A stretch of 37,196 bases of DNA from Corinectria fuckeliana (Eukaryota; Ascomycota; Sordariomycetes; Hypocreales; Nectriaceae): positions 1-37,196 of the forward strand of contig WPDH01000370.1 of NCBI GenBank assembly GCA_019137255.1, written 5' to 3'. The translations under genes were made by a program, and so were the position numbers. Below the pieces are notes generated by a model. The model saw nothing but the letters and a program-made list of their open reading frames with translations. It ran no database searches and was not told the DNA's origin. Every line of letters starts with the position of its first letter. Within the stretch, counting starts at the first letter, position 1. Shown here piece by piece: positions 10,546-20,665 of the stretch.

Positions 10546-10862
10546 CTCCTTAACCAAAAAAAAAGCATCTCCTTCCCTCTGAGGTTCCACGCCCATTCCT
10601 TTTGCTGCCTCTATCTACATCCCGCTCTCGATCATCCACTGTCTCCCACCCGCAACTGGAAAATAACAAGTCAAGGGGTATCGACCACATCAAGCCAGCC
10701 CCAAGACGCAGAGAGCTCTTCGGATATTATTTCCTTTGTTCCTTCCACCCATGCAACGGCGCTGGCGCCTTATAACGTAACGCCGACTGACCGACCGGGC
10801 CACGCAACACCACCAACACCACCTCCTAAAAACCAGCTCCATCACAATCAACAACTGGAAAA

Positions 10863-10863
<1 letters not shown>

Positions 10864-10894
<31 letters not shown>

Positions 10895-10904
10895 TACGAC
10901 GACG
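10864..10904 (+). repeat. CGA trinucleotide repeat in the 5' leader
   Basis: About a dozen CGA units, broken by one CTA, end about 15 bases before the ATG at 10919. An upstream open frame reads the run as poly-Arg and stops at 10908, but that frame shows no protein family. The run probably belongs to the untranslated leader. Confidence 0.75.
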
Positions 10905-10918
10905 GTAAAAACGGCGTC

Positions 10919-13026
10919 ATGGCCAACTTTGCGCGGTCTCTCAAGTCTCCGTACCTTTCGCCCCGGCTGCGGCCGTCCATGCCGGGCCGGACCGTCTCCA
11001 GCTCCTCCGACCTGTCCCTCCCGTCCAACAGCAACAGCCCGCTCTCCGAGGACTTTGGCCCCGACGCGGCCGTGTCCGGACGCAACACGCCGACACCGTC
11101 GGGCAGACGAGCCCCCGCTCGAGATGGGTTCTTCTGGGATGCAGAGGACGTCGGGGGGTTTCTGAGTGCCCAGATCCGAGGTAAGAAGAGAGGGCTTTTT
11201 TTTTCTTGTTCTTTTTCTCTTTCGCTTTGTGTATACTGCATTCCATTGTCTTTTGCCACTATTTTCAGCCATACCACTATTGTCAGCGGGGAATGTTACC
11301 ATCCGTCACATGGCAGCAGCCCACGACAAGCACAATTGCGTTGTGAGAACCTAGATTAGGTGGTCGAGTACGAATACAGTGCGTACGCACCTTGGCAACG
11401 CACCATGGTGTTCAAGCAAATGCCACCCCGCGACGTGATCCAATTTCTCCAATCGCCCATCTTTGGAAAACGCCACGCATAACCGCACAACACGACAGCA
11501 TGGCACACGCACCACCCACCAACTCAGCCAGTTTGCTGCTGACAGCAGATCGCCAAGCTAGGGAGCCGCCACCACGCACACTCACAAACATGGCCACGAG
11601 GAACCCCCCCCCCCTCATCTCCTCCTCTCCTCGGTTCCCACAGCCGTCAACAAACCACCCACAACCAATGACGCCTCAAACGCTCGAGTGGCGCATGCCG
11701 CGGGTGGAATTCTCAAGAAGCCCGTCTGCTTTTGTTCCTTTCCGTCTCTTCAAATGACCTACTTAGCTTACAGGCCTGTCACTTGGCCCGGCCCTTACGG
11801 GAATCACTGCCATTACCCCACACACCCAACATCACCATGCCTATTACCAGCAATGGCGGGGTAGCGGCCTCTGCGGCCCCATTCTCCCGTTTAGTGACGA
11901 CGCCCCTAGTGCTCGCTCTGTCTGCCCGCTCTCTCTCCTTGTTTAATCATACGTCCATTATAAACGCTCATCCCTTCCCGTCTTGCCATCCGTTTTTTCT
12001 TTCTTTCGGCCCTCTACTACTAGCCTTTCGGCTTCCTCCGACCTGATCATAATTGCTCACCTAACCTTCTTCAGGAGACAATGAAACCCCCTCTGCTGCA
12101 TCCTCTCATCCAACCACTCCGCACACCACCCACAGCAACAACGACAGCAATCCTATAGTCATCGAACTCCCTCAGCATAGACTCTTCAGTGCCGTTCCTA
12201 CTCGCACTCCCCCAGAGCCTTTGTCGGCACGAGGAGACCTCACAGGGTAACATCTCCTCCGCATCTCCGTCATCACTACGAAGTACAACCATCGCTAACC
12301 AATTTTTCGTCCCACAGAGGCTACTTCCCCCTCCACGAAGACCCAAACAGCCGCGTCCACCGCCCTCATCCATTCCAAGCCCATCACGAAGCCAGGATGG
12401 CCCGTCATCAGGCAATGGGACTCGTCGCTGACCCTAGGCCCGCCTATGCCGATCGCCCAACGTCGAACCCAGGTCCAGGCCTGTCCATGGCCCAGTCCAA
12501 CACCCCCGTCGCTTCCTACCTCCCCGCCGGATTCCACGACAGTCCACTGCCCATGGGCAAGTACTATCCCTCCAACTACGAGCAGCGAGCCGATAGTCAG
12601 ACCTCCATGCGCCCGTCATTCTCCGCCTCTCTTGCCTCCAGCTCTGCCTCCGACTCCGACATGACTCTCCGACCTCCGGACCGGTCTCAAATAGCAACCC
12701 CTGAATCGGAGATTCAACGCAAGCTGCAGCAATACCAGCGTGACATGATTGCCCAGGCCAGCATGGCTGCCAACGAGCTCCTCGGCAGCTCCGCCACCTC
12801 CAGTGCAAAAACAGGAAGCAGCCCGTCGTTCGGCAGCATCCGCATCCGAGACACACGCTTCACTACTCCGGCCCCCCTCAGGCCCATGTCTCCCAAACTC
12901 CTTCCCCTAGGTAGTCCAGGACCAGTTACTCCGATGACACTGGAGTCTTCTGGTGGGAGTTACCTGAGTATGAACAGAGGAGAGGGTGGACGAGAGAACC
13001 CTTTTGGTTCTCCAGGCGGCATATGA
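10919..13026 (+). CDS. Ser/Pro-rich protein, possibly Nif1-like cell-cycle regulator
   Basis: Exons 10919-11180, 12075-12246 and 12318-13026 (phase 1, then phase 2) give 380 residues. The introns are 894 bp (GTAAGA to TTCAG) and 71 bp (GTAACA to CACAG). The N-terminus SLKSPYLSPRLRPSMPGR and the Ser/Pro-rich stretch after it look like a phosphorylated disordered region; FFWDAEDVGGFLSAQIRG ends exon 1. The second splice completes ARGDLTGGYFPLHEDPNSRV, a conserved-looking motif. A short helical segment, EIQRKLQQYQRDMIAQASMA, follows, then more Ser/Pro-rich sequence. No enzyme domain is visible. Ascomycete proteins with a similar N-terminus and GGYFP motif are sometimes annotated as cell-cycle inhibitor Nif1; that link is from memory and tentative. 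The long first intron could hide a missed exon, but none was convincing. Confidence 0.78.
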
Positions 13027-13475
13027 TTTGCTTGCATCACACAGCACTCTCCGGCCTTCTTCTCCCTTATCAGTAGTTCACCAGCGGGTCGTCAGACGAG
13101 ACGGCAGCAGACACGAAGTCGTCTTTTCAACCTGTACAGATCAATTCTCATTTTAGGCGTTGATTAGGTTTGCCTTTTGATAGCAGCATGGATCGGTACA
13201 GGCCAGAGCGGGTTGGGTAATTTTGATACACTTGTCGTTAATGGCAACACAACACCACACGCCGCAAACGCAAACAGTTGAAGGCATGATAGATACCCTT
13301 AGAGATTATGACGAAAATGCATTCAAGAAAGCATTCTTTAATTTGGCGTGTAGACGTTACCTCCCTCAAACTCAGCCAGATGATCGTAACGTGGTCATCA
13401 ACAGCGCACCGGGAGAGGCGCAGTTAACCCGCTTCGAGCAACGAGTGCATAAGTAATTTCAAGTCAAACCCATTG
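13027..13475. other. Intergenic region between convergent genes
   Basis: 449 bp between two stop codons. The only open frame of note (13223-13456) shows no family. The segment should hold both 3' untranslated regions; no other structure was seen. Confidence 0.5.
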
Positions 13476-15022
13476 TCAAGCCATCGGCCTACAGTAGTTC
13501 GCTGGAAAGCTTCCCTGATAGCCTCCCAGCTCTCCTCGCCACCAGTCTTGGTCAGTGTTAGTCCGCTCGATGACACGGATCCTGTCTCCCGCCTTGAAGG
13601 ACAGGTCGTCGGCGCCCACTCCTTGAAAGTCGAATTGGGCCTCCACAAATTCGGCCTGCCTATTGGGCTTCGGTCCTGGCGGTGGGGGGGGAGGTTTCTT
13701 CTTTGCTATCGCGGCTTGGCCAAAGTAGTCACTTCGCTGAGATGCCAGGGATGACGTGCTACGTGATCCACGGAGGACCGTGGCAGAGGTAAAGTCAGTC
13801 GGTACAGCCAGACCGCCTGGTGTAGTAGTTTTGGACTGGATCTTAGGCGTGGGAGCCGAATATTCGCTTGGTTCTGGGCTTCTGTCGGGAGATTGATGAG
13901 GCTGGGACGAACCTGAAGATACGCGGGATAGAGGAGCCTTCAGTCGTTGAAATGACACGGTTCGGCCCCTGAGCGAATGGTCACTCTCCGGCTTTCCATG
14001 CAACGCCATGTGCTTGCGAACAGAAGAGAAAGCTTCGACCTCCGATGCGATGGGTCCAAAGGCGTGCTCCCACTCGGCGACTACGTCTTCCATGGGAGGT
14101 GCGGGCGACGGGAACCCATTCTCCTGACAGTACTCGTGAATGACAGTATAGCAGAGACCCAACAGGCGATTTTGGATCAAGACGACACTGGAGAGAAGGG
14201 GCGAAATGATGCTGGAGATGGCGTGCACGAGAGGCGGGAGAGTTTCTCGTAGGTGAGCATCTGCTGTCTCAAAAGCCTAGTGACGTAAGTATGAGTAAAT
14301 GGCAACGGACTGAAGCAACAGCAGCATAATTTGCCCGTGGCATTTAGGTAGGCTGACGAACCTCGGACAAGACCGACAAATCGCCCTGGGCCTTTACCAG
14401 CTGCATCTCCTCCTTATCGGATTTACCAGGTTTTCTCTGTAACTTCGTGACTTTGGCCTGGGCGTTCTCAAAGTCGACTCGCATCTTGTCCCGCTTCTTG
14501 ATCGTCTTTTTGATGGGCTGGATCAAATCTTTTGCGTCTGTGGCGGGTCGCAGTAATAGAGTCTCCATGGCAGTAATCTCGTCCCTCATTTCATCGTGGA
14601 GGCTTGTATAGACTTGTTGCAAGCCGGTCGACAGCCTCAGCAGATGGTGCGGCGTAGCTGCGGGAACGACGCGCTGCTCGTCTTCCTCGTCAGCTTCCCC
14701 GTCAGCCTCCACTCCAATGGGGCCATAGAGCTCCTGGAAGGCATTGGCGATGCCGAGTTGAGAAAAGGCCATGTCGTGCCAGGCGACCTGGAGACATTTG
14801 GCTTCATTGATGATCTACGGCGAGGGGCACACTGTGTTAACGGCGGGGTCCTCACGATCTGGCAGAGAAGCTTACCTTGGTAATGGCTGTGTCACCAGCC
14901 TCGTAGTCTTTAATCATAGCAGTGACGTTGTGGTCGTCGGCGGGGGTCTTTTTTACAATTTTGCCCAGCCTGGTCTGGACCGACTGCACGGAGTCGGTCG
15001 TCTTACTTCGCCAACTAGACAT
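13476..15022 (-). CDS. RVS167: BAR-SH3 amphiphysin, Rvs167/Hob1 homologue
   Basis: Membrane-curvature protein of cortical actin patches and endocytic vesicle scission, working as a dimer with the BAR-only partner Rvs161/Hob3. Exons 15022-14876, 14814-14362 and 14276-13476, all phase 0, with introns of 61 and 85 bp, give 466 residues. The BAR domain fills roughly residues 5-245: SVQTRLGKIVKKT near the start, then INEAKCLQVAWHDMAFSQLG, KKTIKKRDKMRVDFE and KDYEAGDTAITK. A disordered Ser/Pro linker ends in KKKPPPPPPGPKP. The SH3 domain covers about 410-464 (VEAQFDFQGVGADDLSFKAG ... DWWRGELGGYQGSFPANY). The ATG at 15022 lies in a good context (CCACCATGT) and begins the BAR sequence directly, so it is preferred over an in-frame ATG at 15118. 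Length equals the usual Rvs167/Hob1 size. Confidence 0.93.
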
Positions 15023-16585
15023 GGTGGTCCGTATGGAAGGGCTACGATCTGCCGATCGGGCGTATTGAGTCGATCCAAGGGTCGAGGCTCCAGCGTGAGA
15101 CAGACAGGACGCTCGCAAGACTCATGAGTGACAGGACAGGTAACAGCAGTGGTTGGCGCGGGGTGGAGACGTGTCCGGCCTTGTGATCTGCAGCTTGGCT
15201 CACGGCAGGATAACGTCCACAGCCTCGTTAAGGTGATGCCATGGGGTAGATTGTAAGATCGAGCATTCACCGTGACGACCAGCTCGACGAAACGGATCGA
15301 AATGTGCAGACGCGCATCTTAGGCAGGGGATGATGATAGGTCATGTCTCCTGAGGTAGCACGGACTCCATCTCCACCCTCCAAATAGTTCTTCCATACCT
15401 ATCTACCTTACCTACCTACCTACTATGTGCATATCCATTGTATTATGTACATACACGATGAGCTGTAGTAATACGAATATTGTGAAAATAGAAGGGGCAA
15501 TGCTCTGGGCATAACAGATTTGGCTCCTATGTTCAGGACTGGGGCAATCCTAACCGATGCTGGTTGCTCTCGCGTTTTGCCAGCTTGCGTTGCAGGGTGT
15601 GGCATCCCCCTCTATTAGGAGGGAGAGCTAGGTCAACCAATAGGTACTTATCTAAGGAACAAGGAAAGTCAGTACGATTTGGGATAGTTTCATCAACCCG
15701 AGCGGGCTCATCTGTTCTCCAAATCTGATCATTCATTTAACACAATTTCCCAAACTCCAAAACCTGAAAACACACCAACCCTGTGCTTCCAGGTCCAATT
15801 TCTCCCGAGTACCCATCACCGATCACCCAATAGACGAGATCTATCCCTGTCACTTCTTGGAAGTGCCAGCCAAGTCCAAGCCTCGTTCGGGTTACGTACC
15901 ACAGTTGCGTATTCGTAGCCGTGCCGTTACCCGCGCCAAGCCCAGCATATAATTCCGCCACCCCACTTAAATATTATGTATAGATACTTAGCTACAGGGT
16001 AAGAATATCGTCACATCTTGGTAATGAAGGTTGACTTAGGTACATAGACTTTCAGTAGGTAAGCTTTAAGTTACTACTCCGTAAATGGCTTTGGCTTCTA
16101 ATGATGTATACTCCGTACCTTCGGGTATTATTGTCTTGAACTGCCTTCCATCAGACTAGACACTTTAACTATTACGTTTGTTTCTGCTGTAGTCGATATT
16201 CTGCGCTGTCCAGATTCTCAGGCTACAACCACCGAATAACACCAAGAAATAACAGGAAACCTAGCATTACCTCGCCACATTACCAAATAAATTGACTGCA
16301 AGTTACTGGTAGCTCTCAACGCTACCGCATCAGATTTCGTAACTCACCCAGTATATCGATCACGTGACCTGGCGTCGCGTACGTCAACGCCCTCGGTTCA
16401 TCCCACTTTAGCTCTACGCGCTTCGTCCCACGTCTCACGCCGTCGCTCTGCCACCTAGCATACGCAGGTAGCTATTCCCGGCCGCGCCGCACGAGCAGCA
16501 TATAGTTGGCGTGGTTGGTTCAAAGTCAACCAACTCTGGCCGTGGCTGCGATGCGAATGGATCCTTCGCGCCTCTCGTCTTAGCA
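15023..16585. promoter_or_regulatory. Divergent promoter region between RVS167 and the Mte1-like gene
   Basis: 1.56 kb with no supported coding exon. It contains a TACC/TACCTA repeat at about 15396-15423, TACTCCGTA words at 16075 and 16109, and a palindromic E-box at 16360. Short open frames such as 15533-15736 and 15737-15961 (minus) lack any family motif. It should carry both promoters. Confidence 0.5.
16360..16367. promoter_or_regulatory. Palindromic E-box TCACGTGA
   Basis: The 8-bp palindrome contains the CACGTG core bound by bHLH factors of the Cbf1/Pho4/SREBP kind. It lies about 220 bp upstream of the Mte1-like start. Binding is inferred from the motif only. Confidence 0.4.
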
Positions 16586-18985
16586 ATGGCTGACTTTTCG
16601 ACACATGGCACAGCCCCGGGCTCGCTGCCCACGTCTGCCGCCGTGCTCGAGTTCATTTGTCTTTTTACTCATGACCTGAAGCGAAAGCAGAAACGATGGC
16701 AGGATGGGACGCTCAAATACCACACCTTTAACAAGCGCATTATGGTCTCCGACGACCGCGGCCACTTCATTGGAGATGCTCACTGGCAGACTGGTGGCGA
16801 TCTGGAGCCTGGAGACGAATTCGAGTTGGACCGTGGTGCCGCCATTGTCCAGGTATCCGACTGTACCGGGCAGCGAGAACAGGATCTGACAGAGCTCCTC
16901 GACAAACGAGCCAGGGACGTCGAAAAACGCCGCGCCAATGCTACTTCTCGGACTCCTCGGCCTAGTGCTGGCGATGTTCCCTCCCCGGTACACGATCAAT
17001 CCCCTCACTTTCAACTTCGCCATCGTCCATTGACTGCCTTTGTTGGATCACCGTTAAGGATTGGAAGGGCGGTCATTTCCCCTCACTCTCCGTTCGAGGC
17101 ACGTCAGATGGCTCAGAAAGCTCAGCAACCCGAGAAACCCGAGAAGCCTGGGCAACCTGAGCAATCCGAGAACCCTCGGCCGCAAAAGAGAAGAAGACAA
17201 GAAGTTTCGCCCCAAAGTAAATCATATCATGCTCGCAGCCTTTTTGGTGCATCATTGACTCTTACGCCCTTGCCGACGAGCACGCATGTGACCAAGAACC
17301 AAGTTCTGCGAGACAGAACGAATGCGAGCCTTAAGGACTTATTGCCAGCTGCGAGCAATGTGCTCCAAATACCGCAGACTGGCTCCGAAAAGCAGCCTGT
17401 TGAGGTAGAGGGCTCCCTGGACTCAACAGCAACTGCCTCACCATCAACCGCCTCACGCCGTCTGCCGGAAGCTAGGAGAAAGCTGCCAAGAGACGTGAGC
17501 TACCCGACTGCCGAAACCAAGGAACCGAAGCGTCGTCTACCAGAGGCGCAAAAAAACCCGGCAAAAGACCCGAGCTACTCGACCACCGAGTGCAAGGACC
17601 CAAAGCGCTGCCTAGGTTCGGTAATCATCGATATAGATGCCCTCGAGCCACCTTGCTTCCCTTCGAGCACAAGCGCTGGGACTAGCCTCCACCCTGATGA
17701 GCGCCCCATCGCTCGATCTCCTTCATGCGCCACCAGGTTACAGATCGGACACCGTGATCCTGCTATTGCCAAAGGACAGCCCCAGGCACTTCGGAAGGAA
17801 AAAGAAGTTGCGAAACCACTTTCTAACGAGCGCAACCAAGAGACCCAGAAAAACGAGCCCAGAACAGAGCTTCGAATTCGTTCAAGACAGCGACGAGGAC
17901 TTCTAGTGATGTCTGAGAAGCAAGGCCAGGAAAAGAATGTTGAGAGACGTTCTAGAACTGCCGCCGACATTCTCGAGTCACAGGTTAGCCTAGAATCAGA
18001 CCACGTCCAACAAGACGATGCGACGCTAAACGTTGGGGAGCCTATTCTTACATGCAGCGGTCAAGATCCAACTCAAACCACACCAATGGAAATTACTGAG
18101 GGATGCCAAGAGGCAGCCACAAGCGTCATTAGTGGGGGCCTCCAGGACCTTGAAGATGACACCCCAACCGACTGTGACCGTCTAGCTGCACGGCTTTCAA
18201 GCCCCGAAGTTGAGGTCAAGACCCTTCGAGCCCGAGACACTCGGAGGAGCACGGGCACGGACGAAACATCATGTTCAAAGACGAACAGTCGCTCTTTGCG
18301 CGATCGCAGATCCCGGAAAGAAGCAACACTGCCTGCCAAGAGTGATGAAGAGCCAGAGGTCGCGGTGCTATCGATGCCCAAGGCAAGGGAGCAGAAGCAT
18401 GGCCCCCGAGCCAACAAATCGAGCTCTAGTGGACCTCGAATCGCGAAGATGACCCGAAAAAGCGTAAAGAGCAAGGAAATTATTGGCTTCGTGGTTCCGA
18501 GTGATGAGCCGACCATGGCAGCCCTTACAGCTGCGGCTCCTGCGCTCGTAACCAATAGCGCAGTTGGGTACAAGACGATTGGAAGCATCGGAGGTAATGA
18601 GGCGGAATCATCACACACGAATGTGACGCCAAAGCCACCAGTCCCAAGAGCCTGCACTGCTGCAGTGGCGCAGCCTGCCTCAACGGGCATTCCAGATGAC
18701 GAGTCAAAATCAAAAGCAAGGCCTACACCTCGACTTAGCAATCCTGCATCACGCGGAAAAAAGGTAGCTAAAATGGATGATGCGGCTGGTCTCTTGCCTC
18801 AGCCTGTGATTCAACTTGATCCCGTCTTGCCCACCTGGGTCGGCGCCCCCAAATCACGGCCGCCCTCTGTCAAGCCGTCGGAGCTGCCAGGCTTTACTAA
18901 GGCGAACGGTGGTGCCTGGAGCAGGCATGCTGAGGATCTACTTGGTATGACGAGACCTGCGGAGAAGCCTTCTCGACGACGGTAA
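16586..18985 (+). CDS. MTE1: DUF2439 protein, Mte1/Dbl2-like recombination factor
   Basis: Nuclear factor of DNA repair by homologous recombination; yeast Mte1 and fission yeast Dbl2 act with the FANCM-type helicases Mph1/Fml1. Starting at 16586 (MADFSTHG) the single exon encodes 799 residues; an in-frame ATG at 16511 would add 25 residues that look unconserved. The DUF2439/ZGRF1-type domain occupies about residues 20-108: VLEFICLFTHDLKRKQKRWQ, YHTFNKRIMVSDDRGHFIGD, DEFELDRGAAIVQVSDCTG, QDLTELLDKR. The rest is long, disordered and basic, with Glu/Pro repeats near 17120-17180 and a tandem 25-residue repeat near 17455-17610. A conserved-looking C-terminal motif GAWSRHAEDLLGM precedes the stop and supports the frame to its end. 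The family is clear from the N-terminal domain; the specific orthologue name is inferred. Confidence 0.88.
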   Translation: MADFSTHGTAPGSLPTSAAVLEFICLFTHDLKRKQKRWQDGTLKYHTFNKRIMVSDDRGHFIGDAHWQTGGDLEPGDEFELDRGAAIVQVSDCTGQREQDLTELLDKRARDVEKRRANATSRTPRPSAGDVPSPVHDQSPHFQLRHRPLTAFVGSPLRIGRAVISPHSPFEARQMAQKAQQPEKPEKPGQPEQSENPRPQKRRRQEVSPQSKSYHARSLFGASLTLTPLPTSTHVTKNQVLRDRTNASLKDLLPAASNVLQIPQTGSEKQPVEVEGSLDSTATASPSTASRRLPEARRKLPRDVSYPTAETKEPKRRLPEAQKNPAKDPSYSTTECKDPKRCLGSVIIDIDALEPPCFPSSTSAGTSLHPDERPIARSPSCATRLQIGHRDPAIAKGQPQALRKEKEVAKPLSNERNQETQKNEPRTELRIRSRQRRGLLVMSEKQGQEKNVERRSRTAADILESQVSLESDHVQQDDATLNVGEPILTCSGQDPTQTTPMEITEGCQEAATSVISGGLQDLEDDTPTDCDRLAARLSSPEVEVKTLRARDTRRSTGTDETSCSKTNSRSLRDRRSRKEATLPAKSDEEPEVAVLSMPKAREQKHGPRANKSSSSGPRIAKMTRKSVKSKEIIGFVVPSDEPTMAALTAAAPALVTNSAVGYKTIGSIGGNEAESSHTNVTPKPPVPRACTAAVAQPASTGIPDDESKSKARPTPRLSNPASRGKKVAKMDDAAGLLPQPVIQLDPVLPTWVGAPKSRPPSVKPSELPGFTKANGGAWSRHAEDLLGMTRPAEKPSRRR
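17455..17610 (+). repeat. Tandem 25-residue coding repeat in the Mte1-like gene
   Basis: Two adjacent units begin RRLPEA (RRLPEARRKLPRDVSYPTAE and RRLPEAQKNPAKDPSYSTTE) and end in KEPK and KDPK. They sit in the disordered middle of the protein, in frame and without indels. Confidence 0.75.
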
Positions 18986-19588
18986 ATGGAGCTATAATTC
19001 TTTGTACTGCTATTGGGCTTCTGACATATGCGAATCATGTTGCGACGCTACTGACATATGTTTACACTCGTGCACTGGCAGTCTGGTTGGCATTGGGCTT
19101 CTGTTAGGCGACATGCTCCGCCCCTCCAGCAGTGTTATGTTGCACCCATAATCGGAGTTGCAGGTCAGACCCATCTATCGCTATAGACCACCACAAAATC
19201 GGCCGCGAACCACCGATCTTGAGGACGGTGCCACTATCGAGATAAATGAGGCTCTGGCCGCCTTGGGGCACAGCACAAAACGCAGCCGAGCATGCTCATG
19301 CGCACAGTGACGCCTTGAAATATATTTGGGCGAGGTCGGTCTCGATGCCTAAAGATGGCTTGTACTGCTCTTCTCCTGGGTTTCCATCACTTGAACCTTT
19401 GCTCTCGTTCTCCTGCATTGTGAGGTACGATAGGCCTGGATTTCCAATCTACCTTAGGAAGACCATTCCAACACCAACAAGTATCTGGATCCTGCGCCAG
19501 CGCAGATCCGAGCCTGTGACAAACCACACGTCTACGTTACAACCTTGACACCTGTTACGCTGTCGGCCGCTGTCCTTCTTAGCTTTCC
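18986..19588. other. Intergenic region
   Basis: 603 bp between two co-directional genes. One open frame (19246-19548) shows no family resemblance. It should contain the 3' end of the Mte1-like transcript and the promoter of the next gene; nothing else was recognised. Confidence 0.5.
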
Positions 19589-20665
19589 ATGTTAGTTCTG
19601 GACAGGACGCAGAAGGCCCTGCCGTACGATCGGGGAGACGGTCTTATCCGACCCCAACGAACGGAGGAGCTGCAGCGCCTGTACGACCGATGGCGAGACT
19701 CGGTGGACTGCGATCACAACTTTGAGAGCTTCTTGCACATCAATCAGGATGGAGGGCTCTTGCAAGTGCCGTCCTTGCGACGCTCTCCATCACAGCGAAG
19801 CGGCAGGTCTTCTTCATCTTCTCTTTCGCCTTCGTCAGCACCGGAGGACTACGACTTTGGCGAGCCCGGTAAGAAGCCTCGACGGCGAGGTCCTCTTTCT
19901 AAAACCAAGAGGGAGAAGACGGCCTTCATCCGCAGGCTCGGAGCATGCTATTTGTGTCACACCAGGAAAGTTGGGGTAGGTTATCCGACTGGCTGCCCAC
20001 GGGCTATACGCACATGACTAACATACGGACAGTGCACCCATTGGGACCTGACAGAGTTTCAAGAATATTATCAATTATCGAAACCGTCAAATGGGATTGA
20101 TCTTCTAGGCGTGGAGCCTCGCAGCCCACTCGCTCTAGGCCCCCAGTTCGGGATGGAAAGCGACCTGGCGAGCCTGCCACGATCTTGCCCTGTCAGCCCT
20201 ATGAGCTCCGTAGCGCCTCTCGAGCTCAGGTTCCCTTCAACGCACTCCTGCATCGACCGCGCTATTCCTACGATAGAAGATGGACTTCTGGGAAACACGC
20301 AGCTAATGAGGGATGAGCAGCTGATTGCGATTGGGAAGGAAACAACGACCGCCGACGACAGCGCCAACGGCTGGCAATGCCGATTTGACTTCAGAGATTC
20401 TTGGCCTTCGCAAGCTTCAGCAGCGCCTTGCGCCGATCGATTCTCGACGCCATACGAGGTAGCCGACCACTTCTTTGCGGCCCACCATCCCATCCAAATA
20501 CCCAACCCCCCGATATGGTACAAGTGTAGAATTTGCGCCTATTGGGGCACTGATGACTACCAGTACTGTCGTCAGTGCCGAGCCGTGGGCAGTGGAAGCC
20601 AGGAGCAATGGATCTATGGCTACGCTGTGCTTTCCATACTGCCAGGATGGGGTTACAAAACCTAA
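19589..20665 (+). CDS. Protein with two small Cys modules, unknown function
   Basis: Exons 19589-19975 and 20033-20665 (phase 0; 57-bp intron, donor GTAGGT, branch GACTAAC, acceptor GGACAG) encode 339 residues. The splice joins GACYLCHTRKVG to CTHWDL, making a C-x2-C-x6-C-x-H module at about 120-132, which resembles half of a fungal Zn cluster. It follows a basic stretch KKPRRRGPLSKTKREKTAF that could be a nuclear signal. A second module, WYKCRICAYWG then YQYCRQC (two CxxC pairs), lies near residues 290-313. The middle is Ser/Pro-rich. Many sordariomycete proteins with such modules are listed as hypothetical or putative regulators; DNA binding is a guess. The start is the first Met of the frame. 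Well formed as a gene, unknown in function. Confidence 0.8.

Larger units (their letters stand above)
7455..10918. other. Long intergenic region with simple repeats
   Basis: 3.46 kb with no coding exon I can support. Open frames of 70-140 codons exist but have no recognisable family and overlap one another in different frames. It contains several simple repeats listed separately: pentamers near 8735, a 23-A run at 9188, AAAC/AAAT repeats at 9764, a palindrome at 10003 and CGA repeats at 10864. It ends with the pyrimidine-rich leader of the gene at 10919. Short TAGGTA/TACCTA words occur around 8325-8355. Confidence 0.55.

Noticed and set aside
10369..10908. Open frame of 179 codons ending in poly-Arg
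   Set aside because: It runs through the pyrimidine-rich leader and the CGA repeat; composition is that of translated leader DNA and no domain is visible.
16511..16585. Upstream ATG adding 25 residues to the Mte1-like protein
   Set aside because: The added residues do not look like the family; MADFSTHG at 16586 leads directly into the DUF2439 domain. It remains possible.
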